This document shows, piece by piece, positions 33,606 to 42,570 of a stretch of 64,000 bases of DNA. The notes beneath the pieces were generated by a model. That model was not told the origin of the DNA. It worked only from the letters and a program-made list of their open reading frames with translations, and ran no database searches. Both the position numbers and the translations under genes were made by a program. The stretch is from NCBI GenBank assembly GCA_900472605.1, contig UCJD01000012.1, positions 186,001-250,000 of the forward strand. The letters are read 5' to 3'. Position 1 is the first letter of the stretch. Each line of letters begins with the position of its first letter. Source of the DNA: Hyphomicrobiales bacterium. GTDB lineage: Bacteria; Pseudomonadota; Alphaproteobacteria; Rhizobiales; Rhizobiaceae.

Positions 33606-34102
33606 CGCAGGACCTCCGGCAGGACGGGTATCTGCAGGCCGAGCAGCCAGGCGAAAAGCGCGGTCGCAAATGCAGCAAGCGCGATCGCCGTTGCCAGGAT
33701 CGTGAGCGGCTGCGAACCACGGTGGCTGAAGCCGGCGATCGTTACCATGAAGAATGTCGCGACCGGCAGGCCGAGCGGCGAAAGCGTCGCGGCGAAGACA
33801 AGGATGGAGGCGGTGACCAAGCCGATGACGCGCAGCCGGGCGATTGCCGTCGGTGCGTCTCGCCCGTCCTCTTCCACGTCGGGCAAATCCTTGCTGCGAA
33901 ACAGGATGACGAGAATGCCCATGAGGATCATGCAGCCCGAAATGCCCTTCGGGAAGAAGCCTGGTCCCATGCTGGTAAAGGTGCCGGTGTCATAGTCGCG
34001 CGCGACCCACAAGGCGGCCAGCCCGATCGCGATCAGGAAGACACCGAGCGGGACATGGGTGTTGTCGCGCTGGCCATTCGTCGTGCTAACTTGCAAATTC
34101 AT
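33602..34102 (-). CDS. tctB: TTT family small membrane subunit (TctB)
   Basis: A 166-residue small membrane protein with about four hydrophobic spans. Landmarks are DYDTGTFTSMGPGFFPKGISGCMILMGILVILF, typical of TctB, and a C-terminal span pair ending [14 protein letters not shown]. It partners TctA in the importer; the genes overlap by ATGA. The hydroxyacid dehydrogenase gene ends 18 nt before its start. Confidence 0.9.
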   Translation of the reverse strand: MNLQVSTTNGQRDNTHVPLGVFLIAIGLAALWVARDYDTGTFTSMGPGFFPKGISGCMILMGILVILFRSKDLPDVEEDGRDAPTAIARLRVIGLVTASILVFAATLSPLGLPVATFFMVTIAGFSHRGSQPLTILATAIALAAFATALFAWLLGLQIPVLPEVLR

Positions 34103-34120
34103 TCCTCCCAGCCTGCGACG

Positions 34121-35095
34121 TCAGTATCCGCGCCCGGCGACGACGACATCGTTGAGCGTCTCGCCAGTCAGATAGCGGTCGAGATTGCCGTGCAGCTTGG
34201 CGGCGATGCGCTCCGCATTGTCTTCCGATGACCAGGAGATATGCGGCGTCAGGCGAATTCTCGGGTGGGTGTAGAAGACGTGACCCGGCGGCAGCGGCTC
34301 GGGCGCGGTCACGTCGAGCGTGGCGGCCGAGACCTGGCCGCTGTCTAGTGCCACGAGCAGGGCCTCGTCATCGAGCACTTCGCCACGGCAGATATTGATG
34401 ACGTGCAGACCGGGCTTGGCGGCAGCAAAGATCTCTGCGTTGACCGAACGCCGGGTGGCCGGCGTCAGCGGCACCGCCAGAACGAGGTGGTCGACCGATC
34501 CAACCATCTCCTTGAGGGATGCGAAGAAGCTGACGTTGCCTTCTTCCGGTGGTGTCTCGCGCTTGACGGCGGAGACAGTCATGCCGAGCGCGTTGAGCTT
34601 TTCAGCGGCCCGGCGGCCGATCGCGCCGTAACCATAGATGCCGACCGATTTCCCGGAGACGAGGCCGAGCGTGCGCTTCGTCCATTGCTCGGCCGAGCGC
34701 GCAAGCAGGCCGTCGAACATCTGTTTTTCATGGCCAAAGATGGTGGCGACGACATACTCCGCGATCGCCTCGGCCGAGATGCCGCGACCGGTGGTGACCA
34801 GCGGTACGTCGAAAACCCATTCGGGAAATGCATCGATACCCGCCGAGGCGATCTGCACCCATTTCAGGTTGAACGGCCAGCCGTCGGGCTTCTGCCGAGG
34901 TGCCGAGGCCCAGCCACGAAAGAAGGTGAAAAGGAAATCCGCATCCTTCGGCACATCCCATGCCGATGCCGTGTCGCTATAGGTGACGACCTTGGGACGG
35001 CTCGTGTGAGCGCTCAGCTTCTCAGCCTGCTCGGGGTCCAAGTTGCAGGCGATAACGGGCGGCCGGTTTTCGGTCCAGCCGGTCTTTGATGACAT
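34121..35095 (-). CDS. NAD(P)-dependent D-2-hydroxyacid dehydrogenase
   Basis: About 324 residues from MSSKTGWTENRPPVIAC; a start seven codons upstream is also open. NAD-binding segment KSVGIYGYGAIGRRAAEKL (GxGxxG), catalytic Arg in NICRGEVLDDEAL, Glu in VTAPEPLPPG and His in LTPHISWSSEDN are all present. It heads the operon containing the TTT importer, FAD dehydrogenase and BisC-type reductase. It likely interconverts the imported keto or hydroxy acid. The palindrome at 35144-35159 lies 49 bp upstream of its start. Confidence 0.88.
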   Translation of the reverse strand: MSSKTGWTENRPPVIACNLDPEQAEKLSAHTSRPKVVTYSDTASAWDVPKDADFLFTFFRGWASAPRQKPDGWPFNLKWVQIASAGIDAFPEWVFDVPLVTTGRGISAEAIAEYVVATIFGHEKQMFDGLLARSAEQWTKRTLGLVSGKSVGIYGYGAIGRRAAEKLNALGMTVSAVKRETPPEEGNVSFFASLKEMVGSVDHLVLAVPLTPATRRSVNAEIFAAAKPGLHVINICRGEVLDDEALLVALDSGQVSAATLDVTAPEPLPPGHVFYTHPRIRLTPHISWSSEDNAERIAAKLHGNLDRYLTGETLNDVVVAGRGY

Positions 35096-35143
35096 GATAT
35101 GAGCCCCATTGCGCAATTCGTCTTATCGTTCTAACCAATGTTG

Positions 35144-35159
35144 TAGAACGATCGTTCTA
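35144..35159. promoter_or_regulatory. Perfect palindrome TAGAACGATCGTTCTA, likely TetR operator
   Basis: A perfect 16-bp palindrome between the divergent hydroxyacid-dehydrogenase operon and the CapA-like gene, with a third half-site TCGTTCTA at 35126-35133. A TetR-family gene lies at 36655-37200, directly after the CapA-like gene. The length and symmetry fit a TetR dimer site repressing both directions; the link to that particular regulator is inference. Confidence 0.6.
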
Positions 35160-35324
35160 GTGGGCTACTTATGGCATGAATCGGTTTTCGCCGAAGGAAC
35201 AGTTTTCCAATTGCTGGCCGCAATTTGGAATATTTGCCGGGCGGCTCCGCCTTCGGTTGCGGTAGTCAAGTTGTTGTTTCTTTGTCGGTTCGGTGCACGT
35301 TCCGGCGGATCAGGAGAATGTTGC

Positions 35325-36650
35325 ATGCGCGTTGTTGCAGGTGGTGACGCACTTTTTTCCGGCGGGAATCTCGCCGGTCGCCTTGATGAAAAACTGCTCG
35401 AATATCTTGGCGAGTGCGATGCAGCCTTCGTCAACGCCGAGTTCATCTGCCCCGCCCGCACCACCGCGCCCGCGCCTCGGCGCTTCATGACCGCCGTGGG
35501 TATCGAGGCCGTGGACGAGCTGACATCGATCGGCATCAACCTCCTGTCGTTTGCCAACAACCACACCGGCGATTTCGGCCCGCAGGGCGTCATCGATACA
35601 ATCGAGGCCTGCGAGGCGCGGGGCATCATCCACAGCGGTATCGGCCGGAGCCTTGAAGAAGCGCGGCTGCCGCATTTTCTCGATACGAGCGACGGCCGTA
35701 TCGCGCTGATCTCGACGGGCACCACGCGTTCGACCGAATTTGCCGCAAGCACGGCGGGAACCGGCATACCAGCGCGCGCCGGGCTCAATCCGCTCCGCTG
35801 GGGCCGGGCCTATGTGCTTCCTGAAGCCGAGTTCCAGCAGCTGCGCCGCATTGACGAAATGCTCGGCATCGCCGGCGGCCGCAAGGAAGTGATGGATGTC
35901 GAGGTCATGGCGGATCCGGGACCGGACCGCCTGCCGTTCGGTTCGGTGTTTGAAGGGTCGTTGCAGTTCGAGCGCGGCGAGCACGCGCACATCCGCTATT
36001 ACGCCAACGAGAAGGATGCCAAGGCGATCCTCGAAAACGTCCGCGATGCCGCCAACCGCGCGGAAATCGTGCTGCTCAGCCTGCATGCGCATGAGGGGAC
36101 GGAGGAAAACTGGTACTCGCCGCGTCCGGCGCCGTTCCTGGAGGATTTCGCCCGCCGCGCCATCGATGCGGGTGCGACTGCCGTCATCGGCCACGGTCCG
36201 CACATGCTGCGCGGCATCGAATTCTACAAGGGCAAGCCGATCTTCTATTCGCTCGGCAGCCTGCTGATGGAGTTCGAGGCCGGCATGCAGAAGATGACGC
36301 CGGAGATGTACGAGGCCTACGGTTTCACGAAGGATGCGCTGCCTTCGCATCTTCACATGTCGCGTGCGCGCAACGCCGCTGGCGAACCGATCGGTTTCTA
36401 CGGCGATGCCCGCTTTTCGAAGTCCTGCATCGCGCTGCTCGATATCGCAGACGGCGAGGTGAGCGTCCGCCTAGTGGCGCTTGATCTCGACCTCAACAGA
36501 AAGCGGCCGTCGGAACGAGGCCTGCCGGCCTGCGCATCCGTAGAGCTCGCGCGCGAAATCGCCGCCGACATGGCCGAGATGAGCAAGGCCTATGGCACCG
36601 CCATCCGCTATAACGAAAACGACGGCCTGATCGACGTGCTGCCGGGCTGA
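35325..36650 (+). CDS. CapA-family metallophosphatase-like protein
   Basis: About 441 residues from MRVVAGGDALFSGGNLAG, chosen because an AGGAG site stands 8 nt upstream; the open frame continues 72 codons farther without support. The PGA_cap (CapA) fold shows GDALF at the N-terminus, LLSFANNHTGDFGPQGVIDT with the conserved NNHTGD, LLSLHAHEGTEENWY and VIGHGPHMLRGIEFYKGKPIFYSLGS, the metal-binding HGPH. CapA proteins are linked to poly-gamma-glutamate capsules, but many homologues act outside it. Here it faces a hydroxyacid operon and ends 4 bp before the convergent TetR gene, so another substrate is likely. Confidence 0.87.
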   Translation: MRVVAGGDALFSGGNLAGRLDEKLLEYLGECDAAFVNAEFICPARTTAPAPRRFMTAVGIEAVDELTSIGINLLSFANNHTGDFGPQGVIDTIEACEARGIIHSGIGRSLEEARLPHFLDTSDGRIALISTGTTRSTEFAASTAGTGIPARAGLNPLRWGRAYVLPEAEFQQLRRIDEMLGIAGGRKEVMDVEVMADPGPDRLPFGSVFEGSLQFERGEHAHIRYYANEKDAKAILENVRDAANRAEIVLLSLHAHEGTEENWYSPRPAPFLEDFARRAIDAGATAVIGHGPHMLRGIEFYKGKPIFYSLGSLLMEFEAGMQKMTPEMYEAYGFTKDALPSHLHMSRARNAAGEPIGFYGDARFSKSCIALLDIADGEVSVRLVALDLDLNRKRPSERGLPACASVELAREIAADMAEMSKAYGTAIRYNENDGLIDVLPG

Positions 36651-36654
36651 TCGC

Positions 36655-37200
36655 TCAGGCGTCCGACAGGAGATGTGCCGCGATCGACCGGGCGGTCGCG
36701 GCCGCTCCGGCCTCGCGCCGCAAGGCTGAGCTTGCCAGTGCGCCCTCGTAGAGAAGCAGGAGCTGCTCGGCGAGGGCTTCGTCGGGCTTCTGCATCAGGC
36801 CGAGGAAGAAGTTCTTCAGAAAATTTTTGTGAGCGCGAGCCGCACTCTGGATTTTCGCCGATTGCGGGTTCTCGATCGCCGCCAGAAAGAAGGCGCAACC
36901 GCGGAAATTTTCGGCGCTGGTCTTTTGCTCGAGGTTCGTAAAGACATCGAGCGCCGCCTCCGGTCCCGTTCTGCCGCCAATAGCTTGCGCAAGCTGGTTT
37001 CGCACCGCGGCGTCGCGCTGCTGCAGGTATGCGACGATCATGTCTTCTTTGCTTGCAAAATGCCGGTAGAAGGTAACTCTCGTCGTTCGGAGATGCTTGA
37101 TCAGCTCCGCCATGCCGACGAGATAGGTGCCGTTGGCATAGAAAATGTCACCCACGCGCGAGAGAAGGTCATCGCGACTGTGTTTTGCCTCCGAAGACAT
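36655..37200 (-). CDS. TetR/AcrR-family transcriptional regulator
   Basis: About 181 residues from MSSEAKHSRDDLL; the frame also reads 12 residues earlier. The N-terminal HTH is RVGDIFYANGTYLVGMAELIKHLRTTRVTFYRHFASKEDMI, ending in the classic YRHFASKE recognition helix turn. The C-terminal domain binds an unknown ligand. It is convergent with the CapA-like gene and lies closest to the 35144 palindrome, which is its probable operator; no matching palindrome is evident at its own promoter. Confidence 0.9.
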   Translation of the reverse strand: MSSEAKHSRDDLLSRVGDIFYANGTYLVGMAELIKHLRTTRVTFYRHFASKEDMIVAYLQQRDAAVRNQLAQAIGGRTGPEAALDVFTNLEQKTSAENFRGCAFFLAAIENPQSAKIQSAARAHKNFLKNFFLGLMQKPDEALAEQLLLLYEGALASSALRREAGAAATARSIAAHLLSDA

Positions 37201-37479
37201 TTGAGCAGACCGCAGCTTGAATTGAAAGTCAGGCATGCACTCTTGAAGTCGTCGATCGGTGCGGTCAATACCCTTGGTGGTGTCGATCGCGGCTTATCGT
37301 TGCTTCTGCCGAGGTGAATGTACAGTAGCAAAACGCGCATAAGAGAAACGCGGACATTCGCGCCGGAGAATGCCCGCACGCGCGCTATCGACAGGTATCC
37401 AGGCCGGTTCCCCTGTGATGGTGCGGTCTTGGCGGGCGGCAGCGAAAGCGGCGCAGCGCCTCCCTGAACGCGATTTGGG

Positions 37480-38310
37480 CTAGTCGCCGTCAAACCCTTT
37501 GACGATCCACGGGTGCAGCGCGTTGTTGGCGGCGAGGATGTCGCCATTCGCCGTCACGGAGCCACCCTTGAAGGCCGAGACCGTGCCGCCTGCCTCGGTC
37601 ACCAGCAGTGCGGCCGCCCCGTAATCATGCGGCGACAGCCCGTCTTCAAAGAAACCGTCCAGACGGCCGCTTGCGACATAGGCAATCGACAGCGCCGCCG
37701 AGCCCAACCGCCGAACCCCGGCGGTATTCGCCATCAGCCTCTTCAAAGCCTCGAAATAGACGTTCGTTGCAACAGCCTTTACCTGGCCGGGAACGGGCAG
37801 TCCGGCGCCGACCACGACGTTTTCGATATCGGCATTATCGACGCAAGAGATACGCTCGCCGTTGAGGTAGGCGCCGCCGCCCAGCTCTGCACTGAACAGC
37901 TCGTCGAGCATGGGGTCGTACACCACACCGGCAACGATCCGTCCGCCTTCGGCGATCGCGATGGTCATGCCGAAATGCGGGATGCCCCAGGCGAAGTTGG
38001 TCGTTCCGTCGATCGGGTCGATGTAGATGATCGGCGCATCCGTGCCTACCGTCCGGTTACCAACATCCTCCTCGCCCATGATGGAATAGGAGGGGAATGC
38101 TGCGATCATATCCGTAACGATGATCTTCTCGACTGCGACGTCGATCTCAGTCTGGTAGTCGCGCGGCCCTTTCGACACCACATCGCTGATGTGCCGGCGC
38201 TGCAACGACCGGCGTGCCGTTTCGCCGGCCTTCACAACCGTCGATGCGAGAGTGATGAGGCGCATGGAGGCGCTTGGCGAGAGGCGCGAGGCTATCGGAT
38301 AGGATGTCAT
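37480..38310 (-). CDS. Inositol monophosphatase-family protein
   Basis: About 276 residues from MTSYPIASRLSPSASMRL; a later Met (38265) is possible, and the 41-residue upstream extension lacks support. Metal-binding motifs are MGEEDV, IDPIDGTTNFAWGIPHF and SPHDYGAAALLVTEAGG (DG..D type with the usual WD replaced by HD). The family hydrolyses inositol-1-phosphate, histidinol phosphate, PAP or related phosphates with Mg2+. It stands alone, so the exact substrate is open. Confidence 0.87.
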   Translation of the reverse strand: MTSYPIASRLSPSASMRLITLASTVVKAGETARRSLQRRHISDVVSKGPRDYQTEIDVAVEKIIVTDMIAAFPSYSIMGEEDVGNRTVGTDAPIIYIDPIDGTTNFAWGIPHFGMTIAIAEGGRIVAGVVYDPMLDELFSAELGGGAYLNGERISCVDNADIENVVVGAGLPVPGQVKAVATNVYFEALKRLMANTAGVRRLGSAALSIAYVASGRLDGFFEDGLSPHDYGAAALLVTEAGGTVSAFKGGSVTANGDILAANNALHPWIVKGFDGD

Positions 38311-38532
38311 TAGAAACCCGGGTAATGAAACTGTAGCACGGCCAGAACGCATGGCAGAGCCGCGTGACGATTTCGTGACGTGCCCGGCGCTTTCGAGACA
38401 TGATGTTGATGTCGGCTGTGGCCATGCCTCCAACCGGCTTGCGTCCGGATCGCCCCGGAGACAATGCGAGATGTATCGTGTCGCCTTGCCCGCGCCGAAG
38501 TTCGCCTGCCGCGGGCGCTAAGCGATTCAGGT

Positions 38533-38871
38533 TTATGGTCGCTGTCCGGCGACGCGCTCCGCTTCGCCATCGCGGGCGCCAACCAGCAGATCGCGGACGT
38601 TTGCGAGCGCCGCTGCAATCGAGCGCGGCTGTATAGAGTAGAACACGGATTGCGAGGCCCGCCGCGTCGAGACGAATTCGCATGCCCGCAGGATTGCGAG
38701 GTGTTGCGAGAGCGCCGATTGGCCGAGGCCGAGTTTCTTGGCGAGCACGTTGACCTGAATTTCGCCCTCGGCGAGATTGGTCAGGATAGCGAGCCGGTTG
38801 GCGTTTCCGAGGACCGCAAGTTGCTCCGCCAGAGCAGCAATGCCCTGCGGGTTCCGATTGTCTTCCTGCAT
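38533..38871 (-). CDS. ArsR-family HTH regulator
   Basis: About 112 residues from MQEDNRNPQGIAAL; the longer start at 38910 is less likely. The winged helix is LAVLGNANRLAILTNLAEGEIQVNVLAKKLGLGQSALSQHLAILRACEFVSTRRASQSVFYSI, the ArsR/SmtB pattern (SQHLxxLRxxGxV). No ELCVCDL metal-site motif is present, so it is not a typical metal sensor; it resembles SoxR/BigR/NolR-type small regulators of rhizobia. Its target is unknown. Confidence 0.88.
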   Translation of the reverse strand: MQEDNRNPQGIAALAEQLAVLGNANRLAILTNLAEGEIQVNVLAKKLGLGQSALSQHLAILRACEFVSTRRASQSVFYSIQPRSIAAALANVRDLLVGARDGEAERVAGQRP

Positions 38872-38960
38872 ATGGTTTTCCCAATGAAATAGGCGGGGAT
38901 CATCGTCCACGATATCGCGCGGTCCGACGTCCCCGAAAGTTTAGGTACGAAATGTGACGA

Positions 38961-39143
38961 CTAGCCCGATACGGCGGGCAGTCGCGCGAGCGTCGACGGA
39001 TGAATGGATTGGAAGCCAATGTGGAAGCCGGCGGAACGAAGCCGTGGCGGCAACAGCGCATTTTCCGCCATAAGGGGCGGCTGGCCATGCTGTGATGGAA
39101 TAGTGGACATCATGTTCACCCGGTTGAAGTTGCCTTGCCACAA
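38961..39143 (-). pseudogene. Possible C-terminal remnant of a DUF1731/TIGR01777-type epimerase
   Basis: In the minus strand the end of this frame reads ALLPPRLRSAGFHIGFQ followed by a short tail and a stop at 38961. The LLP-x-RL-x-x-AGF string recalls the C-terminus of TIGR01777 SDR proteins (DUF1731), but no upstream domain exists. It may be a deletion remnant or a chance match. The rest of 38872-39416 holds no gene that I can support. Confidence 0.22.
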
Positions 39144-39371
39144 TCGTTCACAGTGTTGAAAAGACGGTTAACGATCGGCTTCAACCCTATGAAAAAAGTT
39201 GGTTTGCCGGCGCCACTTCAGCCGCACGCGTTCACGGAGGCGTCGTCTAAATTGCGCAGTTATCGACCGAAAGTAATATTTTTTTTGCTGAAGTGCGGTA
39301 TCTGCACCGATGGCCTTGGTTGACGCGCACGAAAGCTGTAAGACCTCGGCTGATGAACACTGCCGTTCGGT

Positions 39372-39390
39372 GGCGCTGCGCGTCAGCGCC
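39372..39390 (+). other. Hairpin in the acnB 5' leader
   Basis: GGCGCTG and CAGCGCC pair perfectly around a CGCGT loop, ending 26 nt before the acnB start. It could affect translation or mRNA stability. Upstream, an AT-rich run (aatattttttttgctg, about 39275-39290) suits the promoter region. Confidence 0.35.
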
Positions 39391-39416
39391 CCACACACCA
39401 TGACGTTGGGATTGCG

Positions 39417-42206
39417 ATGAACCTTTACCTGGAATACCTGGCCGAGATCAAAAGCAGAGAAACTCAAGGGCTCGCCCCCAAGCCGATTGACGACGGCGCG
39501 CTGGTTGGCGAAATCATTGCCCTGATCGAGGATACCGGCAGCGAATACCGCGCCGATGCTTTGAAATTCTTCATCTACAACACGCTGCCGGGCACGACGA
39601 GTGCCGCCGGCGTCAAGGCCGCCTTCCTCAAGAAGATTATTCTTGGTGAATCAATCGTCCCTGAGATCACCCCGAAATTCGCCCTCGAGCTGCTGTCGCA
39701 CATGAAGGGTGGTCCGTCGGTCGAAGTGCTGCTCGACGTCGCGCTCGGCAATGACCCCGAAATTGCCTGTCAGGCCGGCGACGTGCTGAAGACCCAGGTT
39801 TTCCTCTACGACGCCGACATGTTCCGCCTGCGCGATGCCTACAAGGCCGGCAATGCTGTTGCCAAGGGCGTTCTCGAAAGCTACGCCAAGGCCGAATTCT
39901 TTACCAAGCTTCCAGATGTCGAAGACGAGATCAAGGTCGTGACCTTCATTGCCGCCGAAGGCGACATCTCGACCGACCTTCTCTCGCCCGGCAACCAGGC
40001 GCACTCGCGCTCCGACCGCCAGCTGCACGGCCAGTGCATGATCACGCCTGAGGCACAGGCGGAGATCGTCGCCCTGCAGCAGCAGCACCCGGACAAGCGG
40101 GTTATGATGATCGCCGAAAAGGGCACGATGGGCGTGGGCTCCTCGCGTATGTCCGGCGTCAACAACGTGGCACTGTGGACCGGCAAGCAGGCCAGCCCCT
40201 ACGTTCCCTTCGTCAACTTCGCCCCGGTCGTTGCCGGCACGAACGGCATCTCGCCGATCTTCGCGACCACCGTCGACGTCACCGGCGGCATCGGCCTTAA
40301 CCTGAAGAACTGGGTCAAGAAGCTCGACGACAGCGGCAAGCCGATTCTGAACAACGACGGCAACCCGATCCTCGAGCAGAAGTTCTCGGTCGAAACCGGC
40401 ACCGTCCTGAAGATCGACGCGAAGAACAAGAAGCTGCGCGACGAAGCCGGCAACGAGCTCGTCGATGTCGCCTCCTCCTTTACGCCGCAGAAGATGGAGT
40501 TCATGAAGGCCGGCTCTTCCTACGCCATCGTTTTCGGCAAGAAGCTCCAGACCTTCGCCGCGCAGACGCTCGGCGTTGAAGCCACCCCCGTCTTCGCGCC
40601 GAACAAGGAAATCGCGATCGAAGGACAAGGCTTGACGGCGGTCGAGAAGATCTTCAACCGCAATGCCGTTGGCGTGACGCCCGGCAAGGTGCTGCACGCC
40701 GGCTCCGACGTCCGCGTCAAGGTCAACATCGTCGGCTCCCAGGACACGACCGGTCTAATGACCGCGCAGGAACTGGAAGCGATGGCGGCGACCGTCATCT
40801 CGCCGCTGGTCGATGGCGCCTATCAGTCGGGTTGCCACACGGCATCCGTCTGGGACAAGAAGGCTCAGGCCAACATTCCGAAGCTCATGTCGTTCATGAA
40901 CAATTTCGGCGTCATCACTGCGCGTGACCCGAAGGGCGCCTATCATTCGATGACCGACGTCATCCACAAGGTGCTGAACGACATCACTGTCGATGACTGG
41001 GACATCATCATCGGCGGCGACAGCCATACCCGCATGTCGAAGGGCGTGGCCTTCGGGGCCGACAGCGGCACGGTGGCTCTGGCGCTTGCGACCGGAGAAG
41101 CAACCATGCCGATCCCGCAGTCGGTCAAGGTGACCTTCAAGGGCGCGATGCAGCCCTATATGGACTTCCGCGACGTGGTCCATGCAACGCAGGCACAGAT
41201 GCTCAAGCAGCATGGCGACAACGTTTTCCAGGGCCGCATCATCGAAGTGCACATCGGCACGTTGCTCGCAGACCAGGCCTTCACCTTCACCGACTGGACG
41301 GCCGAGATGAAGGCCAAGGCCTCGATCTGCATTTCGGAAGATGAGACGCTGATCGAGAGCCTCGAGATCGCCAAGTCGCGCATGCAGATCATGATCGACA
41401 AGGGCATGGACAACACGGCCAAGACCTTGCAGGGCCTGATCGACAAGGCGGATCGTCGTATCGCGGAAATTCGTTCGGGCGAAAAGCCGGCGCTGACCCC
41501 CGATGACAACGCTAAATATTTCGCTGAGGTCGTCGTCGATCTAGACCTCATCGACGAGCCGATGATCGCCGATCCCGACGTCAACAACGCCGACGTCTCG
41601 CGCCGCTACACCCACGATACGATCCGCCCGGTCTCCTACTATGGCGGCACCAAGAAAGTGGACCTCGGCTTCGTCGGCTCCTGCATGGTGCACAAGGGCG
41701 ACATGAAGATCGTTGCCCAGATGCTGAAAAACATCGAGAAAAATGAAGGCAAGGTTGAGTTCAAGGCCCCGCTTGTCGTCGCCGCTCCGACCTATAACAT
41801 TATTGATGAACTGAAGGCCGAAGGCGACTGGGAGATCCTCCAGAAGTATTCGGGCTTCGAATTCGACGACCTGAAGCCGAAGACATCGAACCGCACCGAG
41901 TACGAGAACATCCTCTATCTCGAGCGGCCGGGCTGCAATCTGTGCATGGGCAACCAGGAAAAGGCCGAAAAGGGCGACACCGTGCTTGCTACTTCGACCC
42001 GCCTATTCCAGGGCCGCGTCGTGGAGGACACTGCCGAGAAGAAGGGCGAGTCGCTTCTCGCCTCGACCCCGCTGGTGGTGCTCTCGGCGATCCTCGGCCG
42101 CACGCCGAGCATCGAAGAATACCGCGTGGCGGTCGAAGGCATCAACCTGACAAAGTTCGCGCCGCCGAAGACGACGCCGATCGATTCCCGGTCCGTTCAC
42201 TACTAA
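39417..42206 (+). CDS. acnB: Bifunctional aconitate hydratase 2 / 2-methylisocitrate dehydratase (AcnB)
   Basis: A 929-residue protein matching aconitase B in length and order: N-terminal HEAT-like domain (EYLAEIKSRETQGLAPKPIDD), swivel domain (SSRMSGVNNVALWTGKQASP), then the catalytic domains with DDWDIIIGGDSHTRMSKGVAFGADSG. The 4Fe-4S ligands are in VGSCMVHKGD-like GFVGSCM and the CNLCMGNQ pair. It isomerises citrate and isocitrate in the TCA cycle and probably acts on 2-methylisocitrate. It is monocistronic, ending in a strong terminator. Many rhizobia carry AcnA, so an AcnB here is worth noting. Confidence 0.97.
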   Translation: MNLYLEYLAEIKSRETQGLAPKPIDDGALVGEIIALIEDTGSEYRADALKFFIYNTLPGTTSAAGVKAAFLKKIILGESIVPEITPKFALELLSHMKGGPSVEVLLDVALGNDPEIACQAGDVLKTQVFLYDADMFRLRDAYKAGNAVAKGVLESYAKAEFFTKLPDVEDEIKVVTFIAAEGDISTDLLSPGNQAHSRSDRQLHGQCMITPEAQAEIVALQQQHPDKRVMMIAEKGTMGVGSSRMSGVNNVALWTGKQASPYVPFVNFAPVVAGTNGISPIFATTVDVTGGIGLNLKNWVKKLDDSGKPILNNDGNPILEQKFSVETGTVLKIDAKNKKLRDEAGNELVDVASSFTPQKMEFMKAGSSYAIVFGKKLQTFAAQTLGVEATPVFAPNKEIAIEGQGLTAVEKIFNRNAVGVTPGKVLHAGSDVRVKVNIVGSQDTTGLMTAQELEAMAATVISPLVDGAYQSGCHTASVWDKKAQANIPKLMSFMNNFGVITARDPKGAYHSMTDVIHKVLNDITVDDWDIIIGGDSHTRMSKGVAFGADSGTVALALATGEATMPIPQSVKVTFKGAMQPYMDFRDVVHATQAQMLKQHGDNVFQGRIIEVHIGTLLADQAFTFTDWTAEMKAKASICISEDETLIESLEIAKSRMQIMIDKGMDNTAKTLQGLIDKADRRIAEIRSGEKPALTPDDNAKYFAEVVVDLDLIDEPMIADPDVNNADVSRRYTHDTIRPVSYYGGTKKVDLGFVGSCMVHKGDMKIVAQMLKNIEKNEGKVEFKAPLVVAAPTYNIIDELKAEGDWEILQKYSGFEFDDLKPKTSNRTEYENILYLERPGCNLCMGNQEKAEKGDTVLATSTRLFQGRVVEDTAEKKGESLLASTPLVVLSAILGRTPSIEEYRVAVEGINLTKFAPPKTTPIDSRSVHY

Positions 42207-42222
42207 GGCTCTGACATGACAG

Positions 42223-42258
42223 AAACGCCCCTCAATGCAATCCATTGAGGGGCGTTTT
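42223..42258 (+). terminator. Strong rho-independent terminator after acnB
   Basis: A perfect 15-bp stem, aaacgcccctcaatg with cattgaggggcgttt, has a 5-nt loop and a following T, giving a TTTT tract. It starts 16 bp past the acnB stop. The A-run before the stem lets it work weakly in the other direction too. Confidence 0.88.
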
Positions 42259-42570
42259 GCGTTACAGGGGAGTGGGTTGTCGGCACTGTCGATATGACAG
42301 AGGCCGACGATCACTCATCGAATGCTGCCGCGCTTCATTGCACGTCGTTGACGTAACGATGATTGGCGGTCGTGGCGCGATGAGCGGGATATCAGGACTG
42401 GAGCGGCCAAATCCGCCCCGCTCTTTTCGCGTATCGCCTATGTGCATGGTCTCTACACCCGCACGCCGTATACCCCACGGCAAAGGCTGCGGGGAGTTCT
42501 GTGCGTCAGACGAAATTTCGCTGCTCGCGGTGTCGGACGTCCTTGGTCGGGTCCGGCAGATCACGTGGAA
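42259..42570. other. Intergenic region without a supported gene
   Basis: The 312 bp between the acnB terminator and the end of the XRE regulator contain only short frames without ribosome sites or recognisable motifs. I see no repeat or RNA signature here. Confidence 0.5.

Noticed and set aside
35109..35324. 72-codon N-terminal extension of the CapA-like gene
   Set aside because: It would cover the palindrome and promoter; a proper ribosome site stands only before 35325.
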